In this document: in pieces, positions 23,860-35,760 of the stretch
Position numbering within the stretch: the first letter of the stretch is position 1
How the letters are laid out: the number at the start of each line of letters is the position of its first letter
NCBI GenBank assembly: GCA_015680685.1
Contig: MNCI01036200.1
Span: 92,563 to 156,562, forward strand
Length of the DNA stretch: 64,000 nucleotides
DNA from: Gnetum montanum
Lineage: Eukaryota > Streptophyta > Gnetopsida > Gnetales > Gnetaceae
Reading direction: 5' to 3'
The notes under the pieces: generated by a model
Seen by the model: only the letters and a program-made list of their open reading frames with translations
Told to the model about the DNA's origin: nothing
Database searches by the model: none
Made by a program: the position numbers and the translations under genes

Positions 23860-24529
23860 TAATAAAAACCTTAGTAGGATCTATAATATTTGTAGAAGAA
23901 ATCTTAATATCATTTACAATAGCTTGCTATTTGCATGCTTACATTGCCTTTTTATGTAACATTTAAGGACATGAATCAAACATGTGATCCTCTCAATGAC
24001 AATATTGACATGACTTTGAAAGATTATAATAAACAACCTTCTACATATAATTAATTATACCAGCACATAGAAGAATTTCTTACTTAAATGAATTAAGATC
24101 TACTTCAATCATATATTGAATTTTGAAAAAGCTACTAGTTGTAGTGAGGGCTTCAAAATGCTTGACTAACCCAATACAAGAGATAATATTTCTTTCAACT
24201 TTTTTGAAACTTAATACAAAATTCAATAATTGAACAAAATGAAGAACCTTTCAAAAATTAGAAGATGTTGGATTAAAAGAGGAAGTCCACTTTTGAATAA
24301 TTAATAAAGCATAACAATGATTAAAAACATCAATATTGAGGACCTTAGAAACCATCATCAAATCAGCAAATTCTACCAAAAAATTGAGTTTGACAAATAA
24401 GAAGCATAAATAGCATTCAAACCTTTAATCTTTCCAAACAAAATTTAAATTATTTAAAAGACTTGAGGAATGAGGTGAATAACCTAGAATTTATACAAAA
24501 ACATACCTTCCAAAAATTTTCTAAGTAAT
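23860..24529 (-). pseudogene. DUF4283/zinc-knuckle protein fragment (LINE-ORF1 type)
   Basis: Minus-strand translation gives GLVKHFEALTTTSSF, IEVDLNSF and then a CCHC-like knuckle in SCQYCH...DHMFDSCP (about 24010-23960). That order (a domain ending in a V-E-V/I-D-L motif, then a zinc knuckle) is typical of plant DUF4283 proteins, found in LINE ORF1 and related host genes. Stops (TAG, TGA) and frame changes show it is dead. It ends abruptly at 24529, where an Athila-type LTR begins, so that LTR probably inserted into it. Confidence 0.5.
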
Positions 24530-24706
24530 TGATGAGCAACAAGTATCACCCAACACCCCCCCATACTATGTCCAACCATATAAACCACAAGTGTTCACAT
24601 GTAATTTGGTTGAATTCCATGGATGGGACTAGTGTGGTATCTAGATTGTTAAGCATTGATCATAGGTCTGTGTCTTTTTACTTGAACTAGTAGTATTTTG
24701 GTCATG
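24530..24706 (-). repeat. Outer Athila-type LTR, left piece
   Basis: It starts TGATGAGCAAC at 24530, the inverted LTR end of the family, and runs to GGTCATG. It is then interrupted by element F2 and its duplicated TATGG. The continuation is at 34000 onward. The join through one TATGG reads GTCATG-TATGG-TTTAGTCC, as in the intact relatives. Confidence 0.7.
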
Positions 24707-24711
24707 TATGG
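24707..24711. repeat. Target-site duplication TATGG, left copy
   Basis: TATGG directly precedes the left end of F2 and is repeated at 33995-33999 directly after its right end, so both outer ends were produced by one integration. Confidence 0.8.
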
Positions 24712-25581
24712 TGATGAGCGGTGAGGTACCCCTATGCTCAACCATACAAATACAAGTGTGTACACGTGATCTAGTCAAACTCCATGGATGGACTAGTTGT
24801 GTCACCTAGATGATTATACATTGATGGCAATTTGTTGTCTTCCCACTTGGACTAGTATTTTCTTTGTCACGTATGGTTTAGTCCAAAGTGAGGTGTATGA
24901 TGTGATCCATACTACTATAATACTCCTAAGGACAATAAGAGATAACTTAATTAAGCTAATGGATAATAGGAAATAAGATTTAAGCTAGCCTAAGTGCGAT
25001 GAGCATCAGCTCCTAATGATCCATATGCATCTTGGAATTTGTGTACTACTTCTGAGATTACCAAGTGCACATCACTCAAAGCACTACTAAATATGCTACT
25101 GGGTTACCACGTAGTTACACTTAAATGTTTGTGATTAACATGGAATGAGAATGCTTTAATCATAGACATTTAAGTGTAACTACATGGTAACCCAATAGCA
25201 TATTGAGTAGTGCTTTGAGTGATGTGCACTTGGTAATCCCATAAGTAGTAAACAAAGTCCAAGATGTGTACGGATGATTAGGGATGGATGCACATTGCAT
25301 TTAGGCTAGCTTAGATCTTATTTTCTATTGACCATTAGCTTAATTAAGTTATCTCTTATTTTTCTTAGGAGTAGCATAGTAGTAGGAATCACATCATACA
25401 CCTCACTTTGGACTAAACCATATGTGACAAAGCAAATACTAGTCCAAGTGGAAAGATAGTGAACTACGATCAATGTATAACCATCTAGGTGCCACAACTA
25501 GTCCATTCATGGAATTCAACCAAATCACGTGTACATGCTTGTATTTGTATGATTGACCATAGGGTACCTCATCGCTCATCA
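24712..25581. repeat. 870-bp LTR palindrome (hairpin-type inverted repeat)
   Basis: The left arm 24712-25138 (427 bases) is the reverse complement of the right arm 25156-25581 (426 bases), around a 17-base centre. By eye the arms are just under 90 percent identical, mostly differing by transitions. Both outer ends are the LTR 3' terminus (TGATGAGCG... and ...CGCTCATCA). Neither arm contains the U3 part that the 3' LTR has before about 33590. If transcribed it would fold into a long hairpin. Confidence 0.9.
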
Positions 25582-25582
25582 T

Positions 25583-25601
25583 TGGCACCATTTCCATGGA
25601 C
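25583..25601 (+). other. Primer-binding site of F2, tRNA-Asp type
   Basis: TGGCACCATTTCCATGGAC follows the LTR end after one base. It matches the tRNA-Asp complement class used by Athila elements apart from a few changes, chiefly transitions at former CpG positions. Confidence 0.75.
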
Positions 25602-26219
25602 GGTGCTAGTTATCTAGATTAGTTATATCATATAAGATCACTTTAACAAGGTATTAATGATATATCTTTCAAACAAAGAAATTAAATTCAATTAAGTCAT
25701 AGACAATTCACAATAATGTCTCTTTCATAAGACAGCGATAATGCAACATATAGTGATGTAATTCATTGAAGAACCAATGAGATTTATGATAAAGGAGAAG
25801 TTTGGAGTACTCAATTTTATGCAGGAGTTTCATATGTTCATAGACACCCCAACGATACTCAAGGACTTTTACATTCAACTCAGACATCTCAAGTGAAGAT
25901 GGGACATCCCTAGAATGAGGAGGCCCATAAGGCCTAGGGCCTTCTCAATGGGTAGCAAGAGTACATCAGGGGATCATTGGAAGATCTACAAAAGTCATGA
26001 CGAGTCTTCTAGTTCCCTCTCTTCCTCTACTCTTTCAACGTTGGGTTGTGACACGAATAACTATTCCTTAAGGGTTTAGTGTAGAAATAAAAATCAAACC
26101 CACAGGTAAAATCAGGAATGCCAACATGAACATAGAAAACATTGTCCTAACTCATGAACTCACAACCTATTTAGTGATTATGAACCCCTACTAGCCACTA
26201 AGATCCTAACGCATATAAC

Positions 26220-28173
26220 AGAGGCCGTTCAGATATCATGTAGGCATCACAAGGAAAGTCATCTACCCAAGCTTGATTTAAAAAACTTTCCTAAGTTTGC
26301 AAGAGGCTATGATTTAGATCTGCAACATCATTTACAAGCCTTATATGATGCCTGTCTATGGAACAACATTGAGAATGGGTGGCAAAGGCTTAAGCCCTTC
26401 CCTATGATACTCGTTGGCCAAGCTAAAGTGCGGTACAAGTCTTTAAAACTAAATTCAATTCATTGTTGACCTACAATGGTAAACCTCTTCAACAAAAGAT
26501 ATCAAACCTATGCAAGAGTGTCAACCTTGAGGAAACAAACCCAAGAGTGGAAACAAGGGCAACATGAACCCTTGGACATGGCCTTAGAAAGATATTACTC
26601 TTTCTTAAATAAATGCCTAGGCCATGGGTTCTTTGAGGAAAGGCTAATGTATCACATCATGGATGGACTCTATAATGAAACAAGGGAGACCTTGGGGATG
26701 TATGCCCCAAGTCAACTATATGAACTACGAACCCATCAATTCCAAGAGCTTATTAAGTGGGTAGCAAAAGAAGAAGGAGAAATAGCCAAATGGGAAAATG
26801 TTAAAAAATCTCAACAAGACCAAACTCTTGAAATAATAGAGGTCCATAATTATGAAGAGGAGAAATCAACTCACCTCGAGGAGGTGAAATTGTCCCTACC
26901 TTTGCCAATACTAAAATCACTAGATAAAATTGAGGCAAAGATCAACAAGATGATGGAGTGGGTACATGAACAATGTGGAGAATATGCAGACATTATTAGA
27001 GGAAGACCCACACAAGATAACTTTGATAATCAAAACAAATAGAGGATACCAAACTTAGAAATAGGATAGAATACCATTTGAAAATTGGAAAGAAGGGCTG
27101 AAAAAAATGAGGATAGGGGCTCAATGGCAAATCATAGGTATTAATGCAATGTTTTTCTATACAATCATCCAAAAGGCCAATGCCCAATCTTTTCACATCT
27201 ACATGAGCATTGGGGAAGAATGTTACATCCAGATTTTATACAGAAGTACATGGTTGGGTGCATCCTTGTCCCATAACTTTATGGGCAATTTCACAACTCA
27301 TCATACTATCCATGGGAAAATTCTTACTAGCCTCAGTACTATGCTCAATTGTAGTGGAAAAACCCCTAGTTGTGGGAGAGGCCATTCTCAAACTAGCCAT
27401 ACCCTTCGTATCACCTGAAACCAAGTGCTTATTATGTTCAACACCCTGTTTCTCCAACTAGATCAACATCCTTCACTTCACCTCATCATTATCACTCTCC
27501 CAAGTATCATCAACCCATGTCCTCTCTTGTAAGATCACCACTTCATGTTTCTTACACTCCCCCTTACTCTCAATATTCTCATCCTTCATCTCCTTATACA
27601 TCGCCGCCAGTTGTACCAGAAGGTTTTGCACCATAGCACTAACTAATGAACATTACTTGTGCTACTACTGTCAATAGTAGTGGGAGTTCTCTACAATGTT
27701 AGAAGTGTCCTTTCTTTAGGCATGGCCATAGAAAGAGACAATAGGATTATGAAACCACTACATCCTCCAACTCAACACAAGCCCAACATAGTGATGCACC
27801 TTCCTCTTCAAACTTAACACCTCCTGTTACCTTATCCAGGTCACCAATTAATACTCCAACAACAATGCGGCCCAATGAATATAACAACATGAGGAGACAT
27901 ATTGATCTTTCCATACCATCTTATGGTCATAGGTGTTATAGTGGGTCAACTTCCTATCACATGACCACATCTTATAATCTGCCCCACTATGCCTACTTTA
28001 ATCAAGTGTGTGAACCCCAATTTGGGTACGTTCTTGCCACTACACCAAAATACACCCAATGGTTTGGATATGAATGGACCCTAATATTTCCAACATGCAT
28101 GGATCCTAACTTTTCATTTATTAATTCTCACCATGATCACAGGTTTAGTCATGGGGGATACCCCTCATTCTAA
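26220..28173 (+). pseudogene. Athila-like gag of F2, decayed
   Basis: The best-preserved part (26476-27042) reads FNKRYQTYARVSTLRKQTQEW, then EPLDMALERYYSFLNKCLGH and ELRTHQFQELIKWVAKEEGE. It matches block for block the gag of the elements at 4380-7723 and 57791-61126. Upstream sequence to about 26220 carries the N-terminal capsid part with stops. Downstream, a Ser/Pro/Tyr-rich region has a knuckle-like C..C....HGH segment (27700-27730), and the tail reads to a stop at 28173. No Asp-Ser/Thr-Gly protease site was found, unlike the relatives. Confidence 0.7.
28144..28157 (+). other. PPT-like motif at the end of gag (F2)
   Basis: TTTAGTCATGGGGG overlaps the end of the gag reading frame, the same relative place as 61094-61106 and 4384-4396 in the other Athila-like elements. 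Confidence 0.6.
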
Positions 28174-30182
28174 TAAGTAGAATTAGTAAATGTTTTTTCT
28201 TTTCTTTGGTTTTACAATTTTTTTTTGTTTTTCAATTTTTTATTTTCTAATTTCTCATTTTTCAATTTGTCATTTTACCTTTTTGTGGGTAATCTCATCT
28301 ATAAATAAAATACTCATGTATCCAATTATTTAAGGCATTTTTCTATGTTATTAAGTCATAAGTGACTAATTATTTAGACAATGAGCCCACAACATCCACC
28401 CACCCATTCTATTAATAAGAGTTTCTTGCTCTAGGTATGATGATATTCTTGTTATTATCAAAACTTAAAGTAACTTTGTACTTATTATGCCTAGAGTAAA
28501 GAGTGACGGAATAAGACAGAATGGCAAGGGTGTGACATCAAGGGGACTTGTGGATTCTCTTTGGTGACATCTGTATGTGCTATCATGCAGCTTGGTTGTA
28601 CTAAGATCTTTGTAGATCTAATGAACAATGGGAGTAAGAGTTGTAATAAAGGAACTCAATGTTGTTCTATCAAGTTCCATTAAAAAGACATGCACCCATC
28701 CCTGAAGGTTGATGGCTTCTTCGAATCACCTTTGGGAAAGACCATGTGCAAAAGCTACTAGAAGAAGAAAAAGAAAAGAAGAAGAAAGTAAAGAAGAAAA
28801 GAAAGAAGTGAAGCAGAAAAGAAAAGCATAAGAAAAATGTGCCAAAAAAAAATTTAAATCACTCCTTCCTTGCACAAAATTCCAAGTGATCATACACCTT
28901 GCTATCATGATGTTCTTATAGTTGTCTATCATTGGGATGAAACAATGCAATGTCAGTTATCAGAGATATGGACTTGCTTTTGATCTTGGATCAAAAGGCT
29001 AATGGTACTTTAATCATGCACAACACATAGGATTCATTATGCCTAAGGTAGGTTACCTCATGTCCTGATCTTTGCAATTTCTTCTACAATTCATCTCATC
29101 TCATGGTCCAGGTACTTCTAACTTGTGTCTTGTGTGGCATAGAATTCATACCTTATATCAGTGGTACTTAACATGTGTCTATTTTGTTGCACAAGTGTAG
29201 GTTGCATTTAAACCTTCTAGTGCCTACAAACATTTTAAGGTGTGGTTACACAAGGGCATTATAGGTTGGAACCTACTTTGGGAAGGATCCACTTGCGTCA
29301 CTTTTGTAATTTGTACTTGTTGCACACCATCACATCATTTTCTACCCTTCAAGTACTCCATTGTCAAATCTATTCATTCCTTTGTCATCATTTTAATTTA
29401 ATGTTTTTTAGAACCATTACATGTCCTTTTTGCTCATCCTTTTCAAAGAACTTCATTGTATGACTCCACTTCGTTACACTTTTGATGCCTTAATTCCCAC
29501 TTGCCATTACCCTAGACCTTTTGACTCTACCTCAAATCCTTCAATTTTGGCCCTAAAAACATGAACAATTATCAATTCTACTAAGTACCCTATCTTGGTT
29601 GGGATGTGATATCAAGTACTTGATATCAAATCTAATACAATATTGGGTATGCACTATCGCGTATGCGATATCATGTCCATAAAGAGTACATATAGGGGAC
29701 CCCTATGCACTACACTTGTCATGTTCAATAGTTGATGTGAGGGGACTTATTCAAATTTTCTTCCACCATTTTCAAAGCTTTGTGAGTCTAAATTCAACTT
29801 CCAATATTTCACTCTTCGATACTCTAATTTCTATTCTGATTGAACCTAATTAAACCCAGAGTGTTCAACTTAGTCATGGGGGAGTTGTGCATAATTTTTT
29901 CAAAATTTGCTATCACTTAAGGATATCATAGGGATAATTACTATTAGAAATTGATGCCAAACTAAGTTTCTCCCTTCACCCAAGTCATCTAAGTTATTAT
30001 TTGTGTCACCTAAATAGATTAGGTCTGACATTAAACTTTTAGGACAACTTTCTTGAAAAATTTCTAACTCTAGAATCACACTAAGCAAAGAATTAAACAT
30101 TTATTAAAGGTAATGAGTAAGGTATAAGATAATCAAGTTTCTTTAAATAACCTTACTAACAATAGATCCTTGTGTGATTACA
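28174..30182 (+). other. Non-coding middle region of F2
   Basis: About 2 kb with no recognised gene. A GATATC/AATATT-rich stretch at about 29597-29680 resembles an LTR U3 start (TTGGGATGTGATATC), possibly a duplicated LTR fragment. A PPT-like TTAGTCATGGGGG lies at 29870-29882, about 300 bases before the extra reading frame. Confidence 0.45.
29870..29882 (+). other. Second PPT-like motif of F2
   Basis: TTAGTCATGGGGG, identical in core to the tract next to the 3' LTR, preceding the extra reading frame. Confidence 0.55.
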
Positions 30183-32950
30183 GATGACCCCTAAAAGAGG
30201 ATAGTAGAGAGGACCTTCTCAAGGTGAAACTAAATTCTCAAGAGGAGGTAGAGGCCAAGAACCTCATGCAGAACATGCAAAGCAAGAGGCACAATCATTT
30301 AGAATTCATCAAGAAACTCCTATCACTACATAATCTAGCCAAATATAAGGTGGAGAGGTCAAGCTGCTAGAACAAGGACAACACCTCAAATTGTCCCTAG
30401 AATGTGTTCATGCCATTTGGGAAAAGTCCACATCCTCTACCGTGATTTTGGAACTTAATTTTAGGCCTTTTATCAAATTCACCCCTAAACCAATCAAGAA
30501 TCTACTTAAGGGATCTCCACTATGGCCCATCCTCTCAGAGAGTGGAGAGTGGTATCTGGGTGAAACATATTAGTTTTAGCACAATAAAGAAGAGGACACC
30601 AACATTGATATTGGTGGAATTTCAATAGATTTCTCTACAAAGGCCATTGTAGAAGTTTTGAATCTTCTAAATAGAGGGCACAAAGTTGCTCATTTGTCCA
30701 CTCATTCTTATGCAAATGCAAGGAAAGTATGGTTAAAAAGGACATATTGCAAAGAAGATAAGACATATAGAGAATTAACCCTTGAAGAGAGGATTTACTT
30801 TAAAATTGGCACCTATCACATTTTCCCAACAAAGAGTTGCAACAGAATTTCTACTTATGCAGCAAGAGGAAGTGAAATTTTGATGGGCAAGATTGATGTC
30901 AATTTGCCTCATCTATATATAACAAAAATATTAAGGGGATTTGAAGAATGAAAGACAAGAAAGTTCACACTGCCCTTCTCATGTCTAATCAGGAAGCTAT
31001 GTTGGCATGCTAGAATTCTAGGGTACACCAATGACGTCCTCAAAAAAGCTCAGAATTCTTCATATGCTAAATTACTCAAGCCACTAGCACCAAGAAAAGA
31101 TGTTGGTGAGACATTGGATTCTGAACAAGAATAGATGGTTAGGCCCACTACACCTTAAACAGTAGGGCCTAGCCAACTTCCAAACACAAGGCCTAGTCAA
31201 CAACAAGAAGCAAGGCCTAGCATGCATCCCATAGGCTAGAAAGACTAGTGATCACCACTACCATCACAAGGTTATCAATCCTCAATGAGCCATCACTGAT
31301 ACAATCAATTGGGAAAGTAGAGATGAGGCCAATCTCTTCAAGGTGATTAATGATGTTGTACAACCAACCATATCAATTGATCTTGTAAGGGGTGAAGTCT
31401 CAATTCAATTAGGAGGAGGGGAATCACACTCGTCACAATAGATCTTTAGAAATGTTGCATCATTCCAAGTGCAATTAAAAACTAGTGGTAGTGCCACAGT
31501 GGTGGTCATGCAACACCAAGATGCAACTGGAGCAGTAGAGGTGGTCACAGACCACATCAAAGAATCCATTAATATTCCTGTTGTGCCACCAACAAATCTA
31601 ACTAGAGCAAGAGATGCTCAATTCCTAACTAGTCCCTTAATGACTCCCACTATGCATGAGGATGTTCTTGATCATTTACTACAAATAGGGCAAGTAATGA
31701 CTTCTTTGTTTGGCATTCTTGATAATGTCACTGCAGTACAATCAAACGTCATCACCACTAAAGGGAAGCTGATCATAGCTAAGGTTAGGGCCAAATAAGA
31801 AAAAGCTGAGTTGCAAAGACTCCAAGAAAAGTTCATCACCCTACAAGCTGAATGATGAGATCTGTCCCATTTTGTTTCAACCGATCAATTAGAATCCTTT
31901 AGAATAGAGTAACTGAATGAATTCTTAATGGATAATAAAAGGGTGGCGATGGAAAAAGAGAAGGTTAATTAGTATGCATTGGTAGTAGAAGCAAAAGCAT
32001 ATGCCCATGCCAAAGCCCTCAATGCCTTACAAGAGGAGAATAAACAACTTGCTACTGAGAACCTCTAGTTGACTACCATTGAAAATAGAAAAATGTTCTC
32101 AATGAAAGCCTTTAGAAAATGAGAGAACAATTAATAAGAGTTAACCAAGATATAAGTCACTTAGCTAGAGAAAACAAAATCCTCTCAATGGAGGAGGTAT
32201 GCACCATCCAATAGAAGATAGCTATTGAAATAGACATGTGTCAAAATGAGGCTAAGAAGCATGAAAGATTAAAGGAGAACTTCTACAACCAGGTGGGCAT
32301 GTACAAGGAACTCATTAAGAAGGAACTCTAAATGGCCAAGGCACATATCAACTCTCTCAATGCTCAAAACACTAATTGGTGGGCCATTCTAGATACTTAT
32401 GCCCTTGTCCATTAGGCAAACTTAAAAAGCTAGGATTTGTGGATTCAAGATCTCAAAGAATAAATTGAGTTGGCAAATCTACAATATGCCAACTTAGCCA
32501 TGCTGATAGTAGGAAACCCAAGGAATGAGCTCGATAGATAAGTAGTGACCAGTTATGGAAGATATGAAGCTAAGTTTGAAAAACATAAGAAAACATTGCA
32601 GAGATTAGAGGATGAAAACTTTGAATTACATTTGGTAAAGGCTAGCTACCAAAATTAAAAAGATGTAGTAGCAAATTTGGCTTGATGGCTTATAGATTAC
32701 CAGGATCTTAAAGCCAAAGCCAAAGCCTATGAAGAAGAATGAAAACTATTTGTAGCATGGTATGTAAAGGTCAATCAAATGTTCCCCAGCTATCATGTCT
32801 GTGGTAAGTGTCAGCTCCATCAAACATTGGAACATTAGTATGAACGGCTTATGATCATTAAAAAAAAGAGGAGAAACTTCAAGTGCTTCTTCAAAGATAT
32901 CAATTTTAGAAGCCTGGAGCATAGGACAAAGGAAAGGCACCCATGAAGAA
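30183..32950 (+). pseudogene. Extra sense ORF: plant-transposon-protein domain plus coiled coil
   Basis: It begins at the ATG at 30183 (MTPKRG, then a Gly/Arg/Gln-rich N-terminus). The middle (about 30390-31100) has blocks such as GGISIDFSTKAIVEVLNL, FPTKSCN and IDVNLPHLYITKILRGFEE. These follow the layout of the 'putative plant transposon protein' domain (Pfam Transposase_32 type, identified from memory). The C-terminal half (31470-32950) is a charged, heptad-like coiled-coil region rich in Glu, Lys, Gln and Leu. Many TAG and TGA stops and frame changes break it. Its role in the element is unknown; it is not a polymerase. A related domain lies in antisense orientation in element A. Confidence 0.55.
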
Positions 32951-33136
32951 GCCACCACCATCAAGAACCACATGAGTTCCACAAGTTTTGTATTTTGTAT
33001 TGGTATCCAAATTTTATCTTTTCTCCACACTACAACATGAAACAATCCATGGTCAATCAATAATCCCATACCTATCCACTATTTGTAATTAAATGAACTT
33101 GTTCCTCATTTTTTTTGACTCAAGGACGAGTTTTTA

Positions 33137-33149
33137 TTTAGTCATGGGG
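33137..33149 (+). other. Polypurine tract of F2
   Basis: ATTTAGTCATGGGG followed by TTA, directly before the LTR start TGATGAG at 33153. The preceding 90 bases (CAATAATCCCATACC...GACGAGTTTTTATT) match the region before the 3' LTR of the other Athila-like elements. Confidence 0.7.
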
Positions 33150-33152
33150 TTA

Positions 33153-33994
33153 TGATGAGTCATGATCTACCAGGCCCGAATATCAGGTATATAATATCAA
33201 GTATGCAATATCATAGGCTTGGAAATGATGTCAAATATCTGATATTGTTGTTCCCATGTTATCCTATAAATATAGCATTGAGGTGCATAGTAGAGGAAGC
33301 TTTGCTAGGGTGGGGGGGAGTCTTTAGTCAATTTTTAGTTTTTAGTTCTTATAATCAGTTTTAGTGTTCTTTCCAAGTGCATGCCCATAATGTGGTGCTT
33401 GTAATTGTACGGAACCTTTGTTTCAGTGTGATGTACTTGGACATGCACATGATCGACAATAAAGATTAAGATTACTCCATCATTGTAGCATTCACTTAGC
33501 TTTTAATTATTTTAATTGTTGATTACTTATTGTTGTTTTCTTAGTTAATATTTCTTTTATCATCATTTACTATTCCTATTGTTAACACATAATGAGTACA
33601 CCTACATGGTAACCTAGTAGTGTATCAAGTAGTGCTTCAAGTTATGTGTGCTTGGTAATCTCAAAAGTAGTACACAAATTCCAAGATGTGTACAGATGAT
33701 TAGGGACAAATGCTTATCACACTTAGGCTAGCTTAGATCTTATTTCCTATTGCCCACTAGCTTAATTAAGTTATCTCTTATTGTCCTTAAGAGTAGCATA
33801 GTAGTAGGGATCACATCATACACTTTAAATCATACATGATAAAGCAAATACTAGTCCAAGTGGGAAGATAGCGAACTGCGATCAACGTATAACCATCTAG
33901 GTGCCACAACAATTCCATCCATAGAGTTCAACTGGATCACACATTCATGCTCGTGTGCATATGGTTGAGCGTATGGGTACCTTGCCACTCATCA
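33153..33994 (+). repeat. 3' LTR of F2
   Basis: An 842-bp LTR with TGATGAG...CTCATCA ends. U3 has the ATATC-type palindromes (33175-33250) and a TATA box CCTATAAATATAG at about 33262. From about 33600 on it aligns with both arms of the palindrome at the left end. Confidence 0.85.
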
Positions 33995-34640
33995 TATGGT
34001 TTAGTCCATAGTATATATGATTATGATGTTGTTGGGGCCTTAAACTAACCTTAACAATAACATAGAAATTATTTATTCAATCTAATTAACAATAAGAAGA
34101 TAAATTCTAAGCTAGCCTAAGGGCAATTTATGTTTGTTCCTAGCTTGCTATACATGTCCTAAACTCACGTATCCACTACTAGGATTATCAAGTGTTATGC
34201 TACTAGGCAAACTAAGCAATAACACTACTAGGATTACCAAGCAAATACATGTTTATGTTTGAAACTGGTCGCACTCATTCTGCCAATTGATTAATATGCA
34301 TGAAAATATAAATATTAACTAAGTACATCAAAAGTAAATATATTCTAAGTCAAAGTGCTTCGATGAATATGAATTAATCTCAATCTTATTATCATTCATG
34401 AAATGTGTCCAAGTACAGTGACATTCAAATAAGATGTTGTACAATTGACTCAAATCCACACTGTGGACACTCACTGTGACTGTTTGCTAGGATTATGGAA
34501 GAAAACTACAAGATTCTAGCTACACTGCTAATCAAATGGTGCCAATGCACAACAGGTGCTCACATATTTATAGGAGAAGATAGACACTACATTAACGCAT
34601 CTAACCATGCATCAACACAACCATCTAGAGATTCATCAAT
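33995..34640 (-). repeat. Right TATGG duplication and right piece of outer LTR
   Basis: TATGG (33995-33999) is the second target copy. From there the sequence continues an Athila-type LTR on the minus strand: TTTAGTCC, then the AGATAAATTCTAAGCTAGCC-type block, TACCAAGC repeats and, near 34564, a minus-strand TATAAATATG box. It is diverged from F2, so it is an older insertion. The far edge, near CATCA at about 34638, is uncertain. Confidence 0.6.
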
Positions 34641-34949
34641 AAGAAATAAATTCATATAAATCATCAATCACTTCATAGAAAGGTAAAGAAGTGGAGATTC
34701 TAATCAAAGGATCACCTATTAAATTTGGTGACATTGCACGTAATATCAATGCTAGACCCCTTGCTACCTCAAATTAATGCTAAAACCCTTGCTGCTAAAA
34801 CCCTAAACACTGAACTTTATAAAAGTTCTAATTTGAGGCTTTTTCTTTACACTCTCTCTTTGATGATCTGATGTACTTTGATTTTTTAAAAATATTATTA
34901 TTCATTTTTTGAGGTCTAACACCTCCCAATGATGATGATGAACTAACAA
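34641..34949. other. Short unassigned segment
   Basis: About 300 bases with no gene. AAACCCT-like words (GCTAAAACCCTTGCTGCTAAAACCCTAAAC) occur at 34780-34810 but do not form a telomere array. Confidence 0.3.
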
Positions 34950-35081
34950 TGAGAAATTGGTCTAGTGGTAAGACTCTTGATTTGAAAGCTCCAAGTCATG
35001 GGTTCAATTTTGGTGGGTAATGTTGAGTTACAAAGTTCTAATAAAACTATATTACAATTTTTTCAAGGTTTTAGCATCCCC
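34950..35081 (+). repeat. tRNA-derived SINE-like copy 1
   Basis: Box A TGGTCTAGTGG (34958-34968) matches TRGYNNARNNG exactly, and box B GGTTCAATTTT (35001-35011) matches most of GGTTCRANNCC, 32 bases apart. The tail resembles that of copy 2 (GTTGAGTTACAAAGTTCTAAT). Confidence 0.65.
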
Positions 35082-35157
35082 ATCCTCCTCATGATGGTGA
35101 ACTTGGAATGATGTTCTTAAACTCATTACAATATATTAATTAATGTTCTTTAAGAAT

Positions 35158-35297
35158 GAGGTGTTAGCCTAGTGGTATAGGTCTGAGCTTGGTAGCTCTA
35201 GGTCATAGGTTCAATTCTACTAGGTAGCATTGAGTTATAAACTTCTATAAATCTTGGGGTGTACTTATGTTTTAATTATTTTGGGTTCCAACACCCC
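35158..35297 (+). repeat. tRNA-derived SINE-like copy 2
   Basis: Box A TAGCCTAGTGG (35165-35175) is an exact match to the Pol III consensus, and box B is GGTTCAATTCT (35209-35219). The body is about 140 bp and ends GGGTTCCAACACCCC. Confidence 0.7.
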
Positions 35298-35298
35298 T

Positions 35299-35760
35299 TA
35301 AGAGTTGGCTAAAGTGGTTAGCTTATTATCTATCAAGGATTTATAGGTAAGAGGTTAGCTCCAAATCATGGGTTTGATTTTGGTGGGCAATGTTGAGTTG
35401 TAGAGTTCTAATAGAATTATATTATAATTCTTTTGAGGTTTTAACATACCCATCTCCTCCCCCTCATGATGATGAACTTGGAATGATGTTTTTTAACTCA
35501 TTGCAATATATTAATTAATGCTTCATTATATTCCAATCTGGTTCAAGTTGCTAGCTTATTGTCTATCAAGGATTTATAGGTAAGAGGTTAGCACAATGAT
35601 CCCCCACCTTGTTGTGATATACAGTATTTCATTACAAATAATAGGTAGCTCAACTAGTTATCTCATTATCTATTAAGGATGTGCAAGAACGAGTTTGCTT
35701 GTTCAAGTCACACTTCAAGCACCTTTATATTGCTCTTCCAAAGGCCTGCCTAGAAGTATG
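35299..35760 (+). repeat. Further SINE-like fragments
   Basis: Three more tRNA-like starts follow: TTGGCTAAAGTGGTTAGC (35300) with GGGTTTGATTTTGG at 35370; AGTTGCTAGCTTATTGTCTATC (35545); and GGTAGCTCAACTAGTTATC (35645) with GTTCAAGTC at about 35710. The phrase TTATCTATCAAGGATTTATA recurs, so these are related fragments, probably of more than one SINE family. Confidence 0.5.

Larger units (their letters stand above)
24712..33994 (+). mobile_element. Athila-like element F2 with palindromic left LTR
   Basis: An element of about 9.3 kb flanked by a 5-bp TATGG duplication. In order: an 870-bp LTR palindrome (24712-25581) in place of a normal 5' LTR, a tRNA-Asp-type primer site, gag (about 26220-28173), non-coding sequence, an extra sense reading frame (about 30183-32950), a PPT and a normal 842-bp 3' LTR. 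No protease, reverse transcriptase or integrase was recognised. Because the left LTR lacks U3, the integrated copy has no normal 5' promoter. Confidence 0.8.

Noticed and set aside
34780-34810. AAACCCT-like words suggesting telomeric repeat
   Set aside because: Only two or three imperfect words. This is no array.
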